From the NCBI GenBank assembly GCA_026874595.1, contig CM049311.1:65265953-65329952 (forward strand): a DNA stretch of 64,000 nt, read 5' to 3'. Made by a program: the position numbers and the translations under genes. Positions 45,414-58,867 of the stretch are shown one piece after another. The stretch comes from Sipunculus nudus. Its lineage: Eukaryota > Annelida > Sipuncula > Golfingiida > Sipunculidae. Numbering within the stretch: the first letter of the stretch is position 1; every line of letters starts with the position of its first letter. The notes below the pieces were generated by a model that saw only the letters and a program-made list of their open reading frames with translations, was not told the DNA's origin and did no database searches.

Positions 45414-46181
45414 CCGACCCTGGAATTTTTAAAGGTGGAGGCAGGGGCTGCGGCGTTTTTGTTATAAATTTCAAATAATAAAGAAAGCCACGGTTCATGT
45501 TCTACACTAACAACTGAAAATTCATGTCGTCTTTCAAGCTGCCTGGATATAGAGTTCACTTTGAGGGAATAACCAACAATGTTCTCAGGAAAACTAGCCA
45601 CAAGTCAAAATGCTTGGGTATCCCAAAAAAATTCTTGTAGTTGCGTTATTGAAAATGTAAAATAATAAGAAATCGGTGGAAGGAGAAGGGGAAAGCAGCC
45701 CAGGAAGACAAGGCGGAGACGGAGAAAGTCTTAACCAATAAAAAATATTTATATATCTAAGATGGCCTACACAATTACAGAGTCAAGCATGTAGACCTCC
45801 CAATTCTTTTATAACAAACAATCCACGGTGAGGACCATCCAAAAGAAAACTTGCTCACAAGTTCCAATTAGAATGACTGTTATTTTCGGAACATTGAAGC
45901 TACCAGAACGAAGGAAACTCGAATGCTTTGGCGTGGCACAGTTTTTGAATGTGGAAGATTGAATATTCGGGTATCGCTAGCTTGATCTAACAAGTCATAT
46001 AGGCAAGGTATTACTAAAGCAATGTTGCTGAAGAACAGTCGAACACAATTGAGAGAAAAACTCCAGGGTAATGAAGGAATTGGCCAGGTTACATCAAATA
46101 AAAAATCTTTTCCACAAAGTGTTGCACGTTTAGCTGGGCAACTATGAAGAAAAGCATCGAAGGGCAGGAGCTAAGACATAC

Positions 46182-46201
46182 CCCCCCCCCCCCCCCCCCC
46201 C
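46182..46201. repeat. Poly-C tract, about 20 bases
   Basis: Uninterrupted C run. Such tracts slip in sequencing, so the length is uncertain. Confidence 0.9.
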
Positions 46202-47695
46202 GGCAGAGCAACTCGTGCTAAAAGTACGGTAACGTTATGGAATGGTCCCATTTAACAGGTCAAGATGGCCGCCTGTCCAGTTGAAGAGAAGCATCACTAA
46301 CCTTAGATCATAAGACGATATGGCTGGTCTAATATGAAACATGAAAAAAGAGGTCGGCGTTCTCCAACATCTTGCGAGGACCTGAAATGGGGTGCAGCGC
46401 AAGGTAAACAGAGCTGAGGATGAATGAGAGCATCACCGTTTCGTCAGTTATGATCGACCATGGTCAGATACAATGGATCAAATCAGGAGCCTTCGTCATT
46501 CTTGAGGAATATGGATCGGAATTGCTCCCAAGAGCTTCACAAACAGCAAAGTATTTACATGTAAGTTTTTTTAGGGAGGGGAGCGTACAAATATAATCTT
46601 TAGTATTTTCTCCCCTCCTGTACTAATGCGATAAGTAGACACGGCCGTGGATAAAACCCTTGGAAAGCAAATGCTGCCGGAAGATTCTATTTCATGTACT
46701 TACGCATTATGAACGGAAAAGGTTGACAACACTACCTTGACCCCATTGAAGTACACAACGGTGAAGAAAAGTAGCTTACATGTCACTGTGATGTCACACG
46801 TAGCAAACATTTCCCAAATGTTATCCTCAAAGGGATCGTGAAGTGTAGAAAAAGAACAATCCTAATAATGTAGACCTTGCCAGAAAGGAGAAAGTTGCTT
46901 TTCATCCTGAAAGCAGTGATCTATATGTCTCGAGAAAGGTCTCGGTCTTGAAGGTCCCAGTTTAGCAGCAAAATGTTCTCGGTCTCAGCTTCAAACAAAA
47001 AAAAAACTTAAATTTTATATAGTATGCACACTATAAGACACACATGAGTGATTTGCTCTGGTTTTAACGTTACTTTCTTCTAGGCATGTAATGAAATTAA
47101 ATATTTTCTTATTTGGATTTCTGGATTCACTGATTTCCGTCGTGATGTGCTCTCTCGATTTTCCTTTTTCCTCTCGACAGTAATCACGGTACAAATCACT
47201 TTTAGCACCAGGGAGACCAATACTCCTGACTTGGTTAAAATGTAATTTTTTTGCACACTTAAATTCAGAATTCTTTTATAGATATCCTGCATTGGATTTA
47301 ATATTGAAATAATGCGGCTAGATGTACAAAAGATGTCACAAACGTTTTGGAAATTTCATTGCAATTGGGTAGAGTTGTCAACATCAAGGCCTTTGGTAAC
47401 TACCACCACCGCACAAAAGAATCAGTATCGTCATTATGACATGATTTAAAAGGTCAGAATAGGACCTGCCAGTCATTATATTTAACTTCTACAAGCTAGT
47501 TTTTGTTATATATACCGTACTGTATATATAGTGTCGATATCATAAGAAAAAAGGCTAACAGATACCTTTTTAGGAAAATTCAAACGTAAAGTTAGTTTTT
47601 AGTGCCTTATGCTTACAAAAACTCTCTGAATATTTATCTTTGCCGTTGATAAACCAGTGGCAATAACTATTTATTTTTGGTTTTGTTATTCTTTA

Positions 47696-47775
47696 GACGA
47701 TCACCATCAACTCTTATTCTTATCCAATCGCAGTTGACGATCACCAACAACTCTTATTCTTATCCCATCGCAGTT
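47696..47775. repeat. 40-bp tandem duplication
   Basis: 47696-47735 and 47736-47775 are direct copies starting GACGATCACCA and ending TCGCAGTT, with two mismatches. Confidence 0.95.
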
Positions 47776-48540
47776 GAACTGTATGTTGGCTTGTCATACG
47801 TACGTTTTGATCTGCATATAAAAGTATGGAGAAAATAAAACTAATTTTCTGATTGTCTTGGACACCATTGTGAATTATGTAAAAGTTCTCTCGTAAAATC
47901 AGTTTGTCCACTTCCGTCAATGTCTATTTATGCCCCCTCCTCTCCGGAGAGACGAGTTGAACATTTCATTACCATCATCTGTCATCATCGCCGTCGTCTG
48001 TAGTACATCTTGTGAATGAGAACTTTTGAATGGCTGCATATCTGTTTCCTGAAATTTGAAACACTAATTGTTTCCACCAAAATCGAAAACTGATGATATA
48101 TGACCTTGATCTTGCGTCGCTACGTATAATCCTTACTTTCATTTATGCGATGTGTGTCTGCGTGTACATTGATATGGGTGAGAGGTCAAATAGAGGCCAT
48201 GAACTTGAAAAACATGCATTTAGGATAAATATCTCACAAAAGTTCCGTTTCTCTCGAATAGTTGCATAGGCTATTACGAGATGTGGTGATACAATATACT
48301 GGTTCCTGAATATCATTAACACAACAAGTATTGCACAATACTTGTTGTCCTAAATACAATTCTGTCGTTAACATGGATAAAATGAGAGGATATATCAACA
48401 TGATGGGCGGATTTTTTAAAATATGACATATCCTTAGGTATGCATGGATCATAAGTGGAAGACTTTTCTAAATGAGGTCATGAACTTTACTCTGAGTAAT
48501 ATTAATCTTTACACTGGCCGAATTGGAACCGAATTTCTAA

Positions 48541-49482
48541 CTAGTGGCCCATGGGCCAAGACGCTCGGCTGAATTCAGGGAAAACTGAACAATGGGCAAC
48601 ATGACTCCCAGAGTGAAGGTCTCCAAAATTAAGGAATAAATGCGTAAAAATTAGAAAAAATCCAGTTCATGTAGACTAAAAGTCTACATGAACTGATGAA
48701 ACACTCCATGATCAATATGCATGCATCAGAGACCTAATTTCAAGTTTCCGTGAAGTCTTTTCATGATCCTCCCTGGTTGTCACGTTAAAATAATTCTAGG
48801 CTTAGGGGTTACGATTTGTGCCCTGTTAACAGATGAGGCTTTATTTGAAGGTCTCAAAAATAGAGAAAAATTAGAAAAAAAATACAGGTATCGCAACCTG
48901 TTTACAGGAACTGTTGGAAAACCAATGATCAATAATCATGCTAATAATCATGATGATCAATGCATTAGTTAGTCAGATATTGGGGCTTTTTTAATAAATT
49001 TTTGATTATTCTTAGGGGTACTTACGAGCCCTTTAGCTCGGAAGAAATGGGTAGCAGAGACCTAATTTCATGTTTTCATAGAGACTTTTCATGGACCTCC
49101 CTTGATGTGAAGTTAAAAGATTCCAGGTCCAGCAGTTACGATTTGTGCCTTGTTAACAGATGACAGCTTCTTTGAAACACTCCATGATCGATATTCATGC
49201 ATAGAATCCTGGTGATTAATGCAGTAGCTTTTCAGATACGTGAGCTTTTGTATAATTTTTTTAATTATTCTGGCGGGTTCTTATGAGACCCATAGCTCAG
49301 AGAATATGGATAACAGAGACCTTATTTCAGGTTCCAAGGAGATTTTCATGGACATCCCTGGATGTCAAATTGGAAGATTCCAGGTCCAGTGGATACGATT
49401 TGTGCCCTGTTAACGGCCGGACGGACGACCAACAAGGAGTAATCGCTATAGCTCAGTTGACTTTTAGTCAGCTGAGCTAAAA
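48541..49482 (-). mobile_element. Family B Helentron-like element, reverse orientation
   Basis: The minus-strand 3' end is at 48541: CTAG, T, GGCCCATGGGCC palindrome, then GCTCGGCTGAATTC (subterminal repeat). The 5' end is TCAGCTGAGCTAAAA (49468-49482). It contains about three units with the CTGTTAACAGGGCACAAATCG equivalent and GACCTAATTTCA, including a unit break at a perfect hairpin (48663-48695). Both ends match the 6656-8530 copy. Confidence 0.85.
48663..48695. repeat. Perfect 15-bp inverted repeat with 3-nt loop
   Basis: CAGTTCATGTAGACT (48663-48677), AAA, then AGTCTACATGAACTG (48681-48695). It sits within the family B element and is not part of the family consensus seen elsewhere in the window. 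Confidence 0.97.
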
Positions 49483-50462
49483 CTATAGATTTCTTAGGAG
49501 TGTCTTCTTAAATAATCCTGAAAAATTTATATGAACTCCTTGGTCAGCCCCAACATGATGGACAGCGTATATCCGTTTAAGAAAATTTGTGACCTCAGCT
49601 TTACCCGTCTTTTTTTTGTGGAATTATATTTAAATTACGCATGAATGGTTTCATGCACGGAGTACCAATTAACCTTGTTTAATGAACGAGGCTCGTTGCC
49701 CTAATTTCTTGTTTTATGCATTTTAAAATGAACAAAAAATGCGAGGAAATTAATTAAAATATTATGGTATGTTAAGGTTGTCAATAGATATGGGTCAGAG
49801 GAAGGCGCCAGTTTAAAGCCACAGTCTTGTTGTATCCTGTAGCATCAGAGATTCCAGACATTCCTTGTTTGTTCCTCCTAGAAAAGTGGTCCTTGGTTTA
49901 CAGGCTACGCAATAAATCCTTGGTCTCAGAGATTTATTTAACCTGCATGACCTGCATGATTAAACTATGTAAACGCCAAAGTATTAAAGCTTCTGTACTA
50001 TGGTATTCTCTTCACTGACAATGAAGAAAATAGCCTATAGCCTAAGTTTTACAACAGAAAACATACATACCTGTACTTTAGACTTTTGAGACCATGCCGG
50101 CTTTCTCGTGGCGGTGTTCTTGCGTTGCTGGTACAGGAAACAAAATGGTAATTGCATAAAGGTATTTTCATTCCTCCTTTATCTGTACATATATTTTACC
50201 TTGCAAAGGGAGAGATGCACAGCTTTTTTTCACCAGTCCTAAAGATATATGAATCTGTAGATTTTGATGCCCATTGTATCTTCCGGGGATCTTTTTCTTA
50301 TTAAATTTTAGATTTAACAAAGGAACAAATATGATAAAGCATTTTAAGTCATACAAAGGAGTGGATGAACGTAACAGCCTGAAATCAGCACGATTATTCA
50401 TTTTGTAAAATATATGTTGTGGACAAGACTAGAGAAACATTTTTTTACATAGAATATATTAA
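49483..50462. other. Intergenic DNA, no gene seen
   Basis: AT-rich DNA without recognisable coding exons or element ends. Confidence 0.5.
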
Positions 50463-51440
50463 TGCTTTTATCTCAGAGGTGTTTGGTGCTGGCCTGACAT
50501 CTTGCATGTTTATCAGTCTTGGACATATTTCAACAATGCATTTATATCAGGAGTGCTCAAATGTATCAGCCTGAAATTATGCATAGCCATTGATCTTGAT
50601 TTGCAATACTGGTGGTGCCACCTATACTAATTTTTGCGTGGTGACTATCTGTGCATGATTGCATCTGTTTCAAGTGAACATCACACATATCTCAGGATTA
50701 GATTGACTCAACGGCTGAAAGTTGGCATATCATGCATCATTCGTGTGTAGTTTTCTCGTACACATGACTTGTGGCACCAACTACAGTCATATATTCATAG
50801 AATGCTTCCATACATTTATCTCAAGGGTGGTTTGGTTTATCAGCACGAGATTTTGCATGTCCATAAGTCATGGAATGCTTTATCTTGTATACAAGACTGG
50901 TTTTACAAACTTCAATCAATTTCATCTGAAGCCCTTTTGTCTGTTTTTGATTAAATAACAAATATCTCAAGAGTGTTTATATGTATTGACCTTGTAATAT
51001 GCATGTCCATCCGTTTTGGATAGTTTTCTCGTACATCAAACAGCCACCTACAACCATATTTCGTAAAATACATTCCTGCATTTATCTCAGGAGTGGTTTG
51101 ACGAATCGGCCTGAAACTGTGCATGTCCATAGATCCAGGATGGCATTAATTTATTTGGTGAAAACCACATATATCTCGGGAACGGTTTAATGTATCAGCC
51201 TGATCTTGCATGTCCAGATATCTTGAATAGTTTAATCTTGTACACATGACTTCTGGTGCTACACCTTCACCATATACTTTTAGTTTCGTCCATCCTTGCG
51301 TCTTGGGATACTTTGGCATCTCTTGTGCCACATAATTGGGAGGCTGTCACGTCAAGAAGCATTCCATGCCACACTTTATCCATGCCTCCGTGTTTCTGTG
51401 ATTCCTGTAGTCCCTTGTCGACTGTCCAGTTTTAATATAG
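50463..51440 (+). mobile_element. Diverged relative of family A, tandem-cored
   Basis: Units of roughly 120-150 bp carry TATCTCAGGAGTGGTTTGA, GCCTGAAA-T-TGCATGTCCATA and GGTGGTGCCACCTA. The right end ATCCATGCCTCCGTG...TAGTCCCTTGTCGACTGTCCAG resembles the family A end ATCCATGCCTCAC...TAGTCACTTGTTGACTACCTG. It is old and decayed, with no coding capacity. Confidence 0.6.
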
Positions 51441-51885
51441 CGCTTTCATAATTATTCCGCAATCCATAGTTTATTTCATATAATATTTCATTTATGCCTC
51501 TCGAGTTAAGAAAATGTTGTACATTGTATGCGTCTATTGCCCCACTAAAATGTCATAAATCCCATAATCTATCATTCATGGGGTGTTGCTGGATGTTTGT
51601 AAATAGGGTGAATTATTTATATTGGAATTATGAAAAAAAGCGTTGACAAGGAAGCAAATTGTTCTTTTGTATCACTAAAATGTACGCTCCATAATATGCG
51701 GTGGGAGTTATAAAAATTGTTATTTATGGAAGGTGGATATTTCTCCTTCTTTCCTGAGATGGTAATCCCCAGGACACTTTGAACGATGGTCATTTTTTCT
51801 TTGGGGGGGGGGGGAGTGGGGAGCTTCTGTAGGTACTCCTTTAGATTGCCCCCCTCACACTGTAAGATATCCCATCTGTGCGTAA

Positions 51886-54685
51886 TGCCCCTTTCACACA
51901 TTCACGTTTGATCGTACGTTTGGCCGCGTTTCGCAACGTTCTCGGAGAACGTGGGTGGTCGTGGAGGTTGGAAATGGTCGCCTCCGACGTACGCTCAATG
52001 TTCGTCCATTGTACGTTGTCATTACGTCCAGTACGTTCGACTTACGACTGGATCGCGAAATAAAACGTGCGATCCCCGAACGCTTTTAGTACGTCCACAA
52101 CGCCCCCTATACGATATTCTTACGTTGTTAATACGCTTACTGCGACCATTTTACGCTGTATCACGTCAACCTTACGATCGATTTACGTGTGTACTACGTG
52201 TTTCGCGATCTTAGGACGCTCAATGAGCGTTGTTTGCGTCTTTTGTACGACTCGAGTACCAAGTATATATAAACCCCGGTTGTTTTGAGTAGCTTTCATT
52301 TCCAGTCTGACTTCCGATGAGTGAACATCATACCAGTTATTGCAAGACACATGTTGGTGGCAATATATGTTGCCATATTCTGAATGATTTGATTGCTGCA
52401 AAAGAAAGCGCCTTGGCTGTTTTGGCGGAGGAGATGCGGGACGATGGGGAAACGGCGCGAGAGATGGGTGAGGCCTTGGCTGCAAACCAGAATTCTCTTC
52501 GGCCAGTACGAGCAGCTGATGATTGAGTTGGAGATGGCTGACAATGCCAGCTTCAAGAACTTTCTTCGCCTCGAACCGCAAATGTTCTATGAACTGCTGG
52601 AAAGAGTTGGTCTTCGTATTCAACGTCAAGACATCTTCTGGAGGAAAGCACTGCCTCGAGCCTTTGCATGAAGCTAGCCTGCACCCTCAGGTTCTTGGCC
52701 ACTGGTTGCACATACAAGTCTCTGATGTACAACTTCCGAGTGGCGCACAACACCCTTGCTCGGTTCATATCGGAGGCAATTATTTCAGAATATGCTGATG
52801 AAGTCCTCGCCATACCTACCACCATCCAGGGTTGGCTGGACATAGCTGAACTTTTCTCCAGAAGATGTAATTTTCACTACTGCCTTGGAGCTATAGACGG
52901 CAAACATATCGCAGTCTGGTGTCCTTCGAGATGCAGATCAACATATTACAACTATAAGGGCGTCAATTCCATTGTTTTTATGGCCCTTGATGATGCGGAC
53001 TAATATATTCATTTGGGTTGATGTTGGTGCCAATGAATCATGTTCGGACAGTCAGATATTCGGGACCTGCGAACTCAAGACTACAACAGAGGATGGTACT
53101 ATTGTTTTCCCTCCACCCACACCACTACCAGGAGATAACTAAGATCTACCCGATTTTATTATCGGAGATGATGCTTTCCTCTTGAGGACCTGGGATTATG
53201 AAACCCTACTGTCGAAATCTCACAGATGAAGAGCGGATATTTAATTACAGGCTTTTAAGAGCCAGAAGAGTGGTTGAGAACGCCTTTGGAATATTAGTGC
53301 AACGATTTGCCTGTTTGTTGACTACTCTGAAACTGTCTCCAAGGAATGTGGAAAGCGTGACTCTGGCTTGTGTTTGCCTGCACAATATAATGCGGAGACG
53401 CTATCCTGCTATGCAAAATGCTCTCTTACGCAGCGAAGACTTGCAGGGTATACCTGGTGCCTGACGTCAAGGACAAAACTTAAATGTGAACTTTCAACCA
53501 GGCCGTGGCAACAGTGCAACAAATGTAGCAAAAAATGTGAGGGATTATTTATCAAGGTATTACTCGCATCCTGTGAGAGCTGTGCCATGGCAGGCTGCAA
53601 GTGTTTTCCCAGAACGATAACATTTTTTAAAGCTACATTTCAGTGCATAACAAGAGACACTAAGCAATAATAATTGTTAGTATGTTGAAACGTGGTTTTG
53701 TAAAATTGCAATGTATGCAAAAAATTGGAAGTTGTCTAAAATGTTTATAATTTTGTGATATATTATTATTAAAAATTGATTGTGCATTTGCCTTTTCAAT
53801 GGAAATTATTACTTTATTATATACCTTGTCCCAAGTCTAAAAATGTAGTCTGAAAAAAGTAAATATAAAATATAAAAATTACACATTTATTTCTACATAC
53901 ACCCAATAGTTCAACAGTTAGTACAGGATTAGAATACCTTATTGGTAAAATAGAAAATAATACATTTGCTACCGCCCTTATAATACGAAATGTAATATCT
54001 CACAGTTATTTGATATACACATGCCAATTAATCTTAGTTATTCATGTTCCCCATGTTATGCTTACATCCTTAATGTTATTTTAAATGAGAGGGTCTCGCC
54101 TATATCTGGCAACTGTCACACCAGTGAAGAGTGTTATACAGTGTGTAACCATCTGATAAAATAAGAAAGAAATACAAAATTAGATTTATTAGAAAAAATG
54201 ACGCACTGAGAACGTCGAGATGACGAGGTAAGAACGTGCTGAAAACGTACAACAGACACCATGGACGTTCACAGAACGTGAAGAGACCCCTAATTGGGAC
54301 TTCTTGGACGTAAAGAGAACGTATGCAAAACGCCAAGGACGCGCTGATGACGTAATAAGAGCGCACAATGAACGTAGTATGGACGTACAATTGACTCAGT
54401 CAAGAAATGATTGCGACCACCCGCGTTCTATGTACGTCCTTCGCACGTCCTTTGTACGTCCACTACGTTTTTTGTACGTTGCATACGTTCTGAAGTACGT
54501 TTCGGCACGTTTGCCGCGATCGACCGCGCTCAAGTTTTACAGGAAAACTTTGTCGTAGAGGGTTGGTGATCATGGCGACTCTGCGACGACTACTGGAGAC
54601 CATTGTACGTTCAACACCGCGACCACCACGTTTTCCGAGAACGTGGTGATCGTAGTGGCTAGAACGTGTATGTGTGAAAGGGGTT
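51886..54685 (+). mobile_element. PIF/Harbinger DNA transposon
   Basis: It is flanked by TAA (51883-51885 and 54686-54688), the 3-bp target duplication typical of this superfamily. Terminal inverted repeats are TGCCCCTTTCACACATTCACG left and, inverted, AACCCCTTTCACACATACACG right. Subterminal zones (51900-52230 and 54200-54660) are packed with TACGT/ACGTNC motifs, and GAGAACGTGG blocks near each end are mirror images. The interior carries a broken transposase gene. The stretch 53700-54190 is AT-rich and empty. Confidence 0.93.
52393..53464 (+). pseudogene. Harbinger (HARBI1-like) transposase pseudogene
   Basis: Pieces in different + frames read RERWVRPWLQTR, FGQYEQLMIELEMADNASFK, FWRKALP, LRFLATGCTYKSLMYNFRVA, then YCLGAIDGKHIAVWCPS (first catalytic Asp), YNYKGVNSIVFMALDDAD, DVGANESCSDSQIFG, DFIIGDDAFPL (second Asp), and RRVVENAFGILVQRFACL (catalytic Glu) followed by LACVCLHNIMRRRYP. 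The DDE residues survive, but frames shift near 52670, 53000 and 53220 and a stop follows DDAD, so no intact enzyme is encoded. The nuclease family is certain. No intact Myb-like partner gene was found. Confidence 0.9.
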
Positions 54686-55890
54686 TAAGCTTACACCCCT
54701 ACAGAGACAGTTTGGTTCTAAGCGTGTGGAGAGGACGGAGAACGTTAAGCAATGGTGAAGCTTGTAACCAGCAACCATCCGTCTCTTTCCTATGACGCTT
54801 TCCAGAGTCTGGCAGTATACTAACACTGGCATACTAAAACATCATTCGAATATGGACAGACTTTCGGCCATTTTGGAGGACTTGAAGAATTTTATTCGGG
54901 GTAAAATCTTACAATATGTCAGCAGCGATGCATGCAGTCGGTATACAGTTAGCGCCACTCTATAGATACCTTTTGATATTTAGAATATCTTAGTCTTGGC
55001 ATTCTGATTTGAAGAAAAACGTTAATTTACTTTTTTGTTTACTATTGGGTTAACCGAGGTATTTGGCAACGTTTTCGCTGCAATGAGTGCTTTCTGCGCG
55101 GGCTGCCCGTCGGTTCATTCTAGTGCTTATATGCTTGAACAAGAAAAATTCCTTGCCCCGATCTCATTTAGCATTTATCTCGAGTGTATCATATCAAACC
55201 CCTGTAGTCGTAGAATCTCTCTTATCCAACCATCGTGTAGTCTGATATCACCAGATCTGGGGTCCCACTGGGGCCTGGGGTGCGATGGGGGATGCTGGTG
55301 CCATCTACTGGTTTCGCAAACAGTAAATTAAGGAACCGCACATGCGTGAGCTGGGTTTAAAATTGGTTTCATCCAATTAAGCTTTGTGTCTCTTAAACAT
55401 ATCGTCCCGATTAAATTATAAAGGTCATCAGTTCAGCCTTCTGCTATGTGGTCGTTTCTGTTTAAATAAATATTTCTCCAAATAGGGATTGTGGGACTGC
55501 CTGTTCTACATGTCTGAACTGTCAAACTTCCAACTTCGATTTCGCCATACTCACAAAATGAGTCTTCCGTCCGTATCACAAAAACATTCATGGGCATATG
55601 ATTGACACTGAAACAATGCAACATTTTAGTGGTTCATATCTACCAGGGGCAGACTTAGCGGGGTGCATGCCAAGGGGAATAAATATGAGAGTGGGATAAT
55701 AATATATGCTTATTAATGGAAAGAAATGCCGGATTTTGCGTTTCGCAACGTCTTCTTAAAACCCTGTACCTCTGTATAAGAGATATATGAATGAAGTCTA
55801 ATTAAACTCCCGGTACATTTTTACCTTTGCCAGGGTGACGAGCCCCATCTTTACTAAGATCCTATAACCCTCCCAAGCCTACTCTGTTCA
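54686..55890. other. Intergenic DNA, no gene seen
   Basis: More balanced composition than the flanks. The open frame 55035-55331 lacks splice signals and recognisable motifs, so no gene is called. Confidence 0.45.
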
Positions 55891-55892
55891 CA

Positions 55893-55895
<3 letters not shown>

Positions 55896-55952
<57 letters not shown>

Positions 55953-56066
55953 ATACGTCACTGGAGTATTTAGAAGCCCTGTTGCATTATGAGGAAATGA
56001 TTTCTTTACGCACAAACCTTGAACAGCAGAGTCATATTCTTATTAAAGATATTAAATATGAAACCC

Positions 56067-56125
<59 letters not shown>
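55896..56125. repeat. Two (AT)n microsatellites
   Basis: AT runs at about 55896-55949 and 56068-56125 flank about 120 bp of ordinary sequence. The Ile/Tyr-repeat frame here is an artefact. Confidence 0.93.
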
Positions 56126-56128
<3 letters not shown>

Positions 56129-57540
56129 GACAAATACGATTGACGCAGGGAGTCAGCAAGCTCAAGATCTGCATGATGGGTGTATCTATTAACAGCCTGT
56201 CTGTGCCTTGCATTCGTGAATTATTCAAAATACACCATGCATACAATATAAAAAGTAAATTTTGCATGCACATACTTTTCACGATTTATATTTCCATAAT
56301 AATTTTGCTTATATAATATTTGCAATGCATGCTTGCATGTTAAAAACCTTAATGTAATGTTAATATATTTGTTATACGGTGATTCGAATAATCAAAATTG
56401 CCTATCGCCATTCAGTTGTATAATAATCGATATTCCTCGACATTTTGCTGAACATGTCTTAAACTGTTAATGTTTAAAAAATAATGTTTCTGTAGCAAAG
56501 TTAGACATCTGAAGACGTCTGTTTGGGTTCGAGTAAAAAACTGGCTTAAAGTGATGGCCGCTTCCGTGTTTATAGTCATTAAGTAGGAAATGTTCAAGTA
56601 GACCACAGACCAAAGGTCCGTCCCAGGAAATTTGTGTCTGCTTGATGACTTATTTGTATACGAAAAATATTTCTGTACAACTACAAGAAAGAAGTACTGA
56701 AGACGGTCATAAATAATAAATCTTTCTTCAACATTCTCTCCGCATACTTTATTTTAACTGCAAATGTTATGCAAGTTAAAAGTATTCTGTTGTTTAAAAA
56801 CTTCATTTTAACTGCATGTTTAAGCACTTGCGATGTGGTACACGGCTGTGACTGTAAACATGCACTACTTATACATCTCTGTGCTATACCCTATATCTAG
56901 TACTGAATTCTCAAATTCCCGGGGTATTTGCACATGTATATGAGGCGTTCTTTGAGTACTGTCAACAAAATACTAAATACTATATGTTTTACATGCTAAT
57001 GTACTATACGTTTATACATATAAGTATACATGTAACATTGGCCGTTCCGTGTTTGAAATAAACTTAGCTGCATGCATAAACATTTTTTGTCTCAAATTTA
57101 ACATGATGAAAAATGGTTTATAATAAAATTAATAGTTTATATATACATATTTATCATATAAGACAAATAAACACACCCACTTCCTACAAATTTAATACAA
57201 TGAAAAACTCGTAAAATGTATCGCAATACGCTACCACATATCGCAATTTTTCGCAGTTCGAAAGTGCAGGTGATAACAAGCCCTAATATTTAGCATAATC
57301 TATGTATTTCCTATACCGTTCTCACGACATGAAATACATTATGGTTCAATCCCTTCCATCTGAAAATTACATTACTATATATTAACGTGATATTTGGACC
57401 GTATGTGCACGTGACGATTTATATGACAAACAAAGTCCCATATATATGCATATAAGAAAAGCCTTCTCTCAACAAGCTTCAGGTTATTTAAATGTGGCAT
57501 CCCCTTCCGACACCTCCCCCCCCCGTCCCAGCTCCAGAGC
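56126..57540. other. Intergenic AT-rich DNA, no gene seen
   Basis: No recognisable exon, RNA gene or element end on either strand. Confidence 0.5.
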
Positions 57541-57560
57541 CTATATCTATATATGTGCAT

Positions 57561-57586
57561 GCGTGTGTGTGTGTGTGTGTGTGTGT

Positions 57587-57625
<39 letters not shown>
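57561..57625. repeat. (GT)n microsatellite
   Basis: Two GT runs separated by AAGG. The Cys/Val and His/Thr frames on the two strands are artefacts. Confidence 0.96.
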
Positions 57626-57627
<2 letters not shown>

Positions 57628-58240
57628 ACGGTGAGGCATACACGCTGCGGGTATTGAAGAAAAGGCGACTGCATGCAAGCAGGTGGATTAAACTTTGCCA
57701 TATACATGAACATACTTAACCTGAACTCTTTCATCGGAAAACTTAATTTAGGATATACTCCACACGAGTGCATGAATCCATACCGAAGTGGCAGGAATGT
57801 ATAGACAGCATCTATAGGTATTAGCAATGCTTGTCGGGCGTGGCTGTCCCTTATATATACATGTATATACATGGAAAAAAAGGACAGTGCAACTGGATAT
57901 TTCATACCACTTTATACTGCATGTGTTTTCGGGCTGCATTGAATCTAAAACCTTTCATATATATCTTCAACCAGTATATCTTAAGGTGTTCTAGACAGAC
58001 AAACTCACACAAATCTATATATGGAGACATTCATCAGTGGTGACACGCGTGGGACATTTGCTTAAGTAGAGTATTCTCTACTATTGGCTCGAGTCAAACA
58101 AACGCCTAGCTGCCCTTCCCATGCACTGTCGAAACCAAGAATACGTGTTAAAAGTCAAACCTAGCGTGCAAATATTCATGTGACATACCTTCTGTTTCAT
58201 TAAAAATACAATAAAAACACACCTTCCCACACATATTTAT

Positions 58241-58243
<3 letters not shown>

Positions 58244-58292
<49 letters not shown>

Positions 58293-58398
58293 GTTAAAGA
58301 TTTCGGGACCTAATTCAAGGAACTGCCAGAAAGTGGCCGTAAATAAAAGTTGCCTTTAGTGCAGAGGTACTAACAGGTGAGAAGAGTTTCCAGTGTTT

Positions 58399-58455
<57 letters not shown>
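58244..58455. repeat. Two (AT)n microsatellites
   Basis: AT runs at about 58244-58289 and 58403-58455. Confidence 0.93.
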
Positions 58456-58458
<3 letters not shown>

Positions 58459-58867
58459 CCTTTTTATGTTATTCCAGGATAAGGAACAATTAAATATATT
58501 CCATGTAAAGATTCTAGGTATATATATATTACTGAAAAATTGTATGTAAAAAAGAAGTTTCTTCAGCAAAATTTTTCTTTTCATAGCAGGGCGCCCACCA
58601 TGCAGGCTCCTGAAGAAATATATAAGAATTCTATAAAGAGGACCTGAAACAAAGTAGTAAATAGGAATTTTCAGTTGACAATATGTTTAAAAATATATAT
58701 AGGGTTTTTGACTGCATGTACAGTCGTGATTTACACGGTAAACTATAACATGACCATATTTTTTAACAGCATCTTTAGGTGTTGATTTGGACGGCTTTAC
58801 CTGTATGACTGTAACACTTATATATACACTTGTACAAAAGAGCTACATGTTGTCAATAATATATATA

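Larger units (their letters stand above)
45414..48540. other. Intergenic DNA, no gene seen
   Basis: Somewhat less AT-rich than the flanks. It contains a poly-C tract (about 46182-46201) and one 40-bp tandem duplication (47696-47775). No splice-flanked or recognisable coding sequence on either strand. Confidence 0.5.

Noticed and set aside
49283-49480. 65-residue + strand open frame ending near TTTAGTCAGCTGAGC
   Set aside because: It lies wholly inside the reverse-oriented family B element and translates its core unit.
55035-55331. 98-residue + strand open frame in a region of balanced composition
   Set aside because: No recognisable domain, no splice context and no homologous feeling. Treated as chance.
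57446-57905. Cys/Val- and His/Thr-rich frames on both strands, up to 176 residues
   Set aside because: They are built on a (GT)n microsatellite, with no splice signals or conserved motif.
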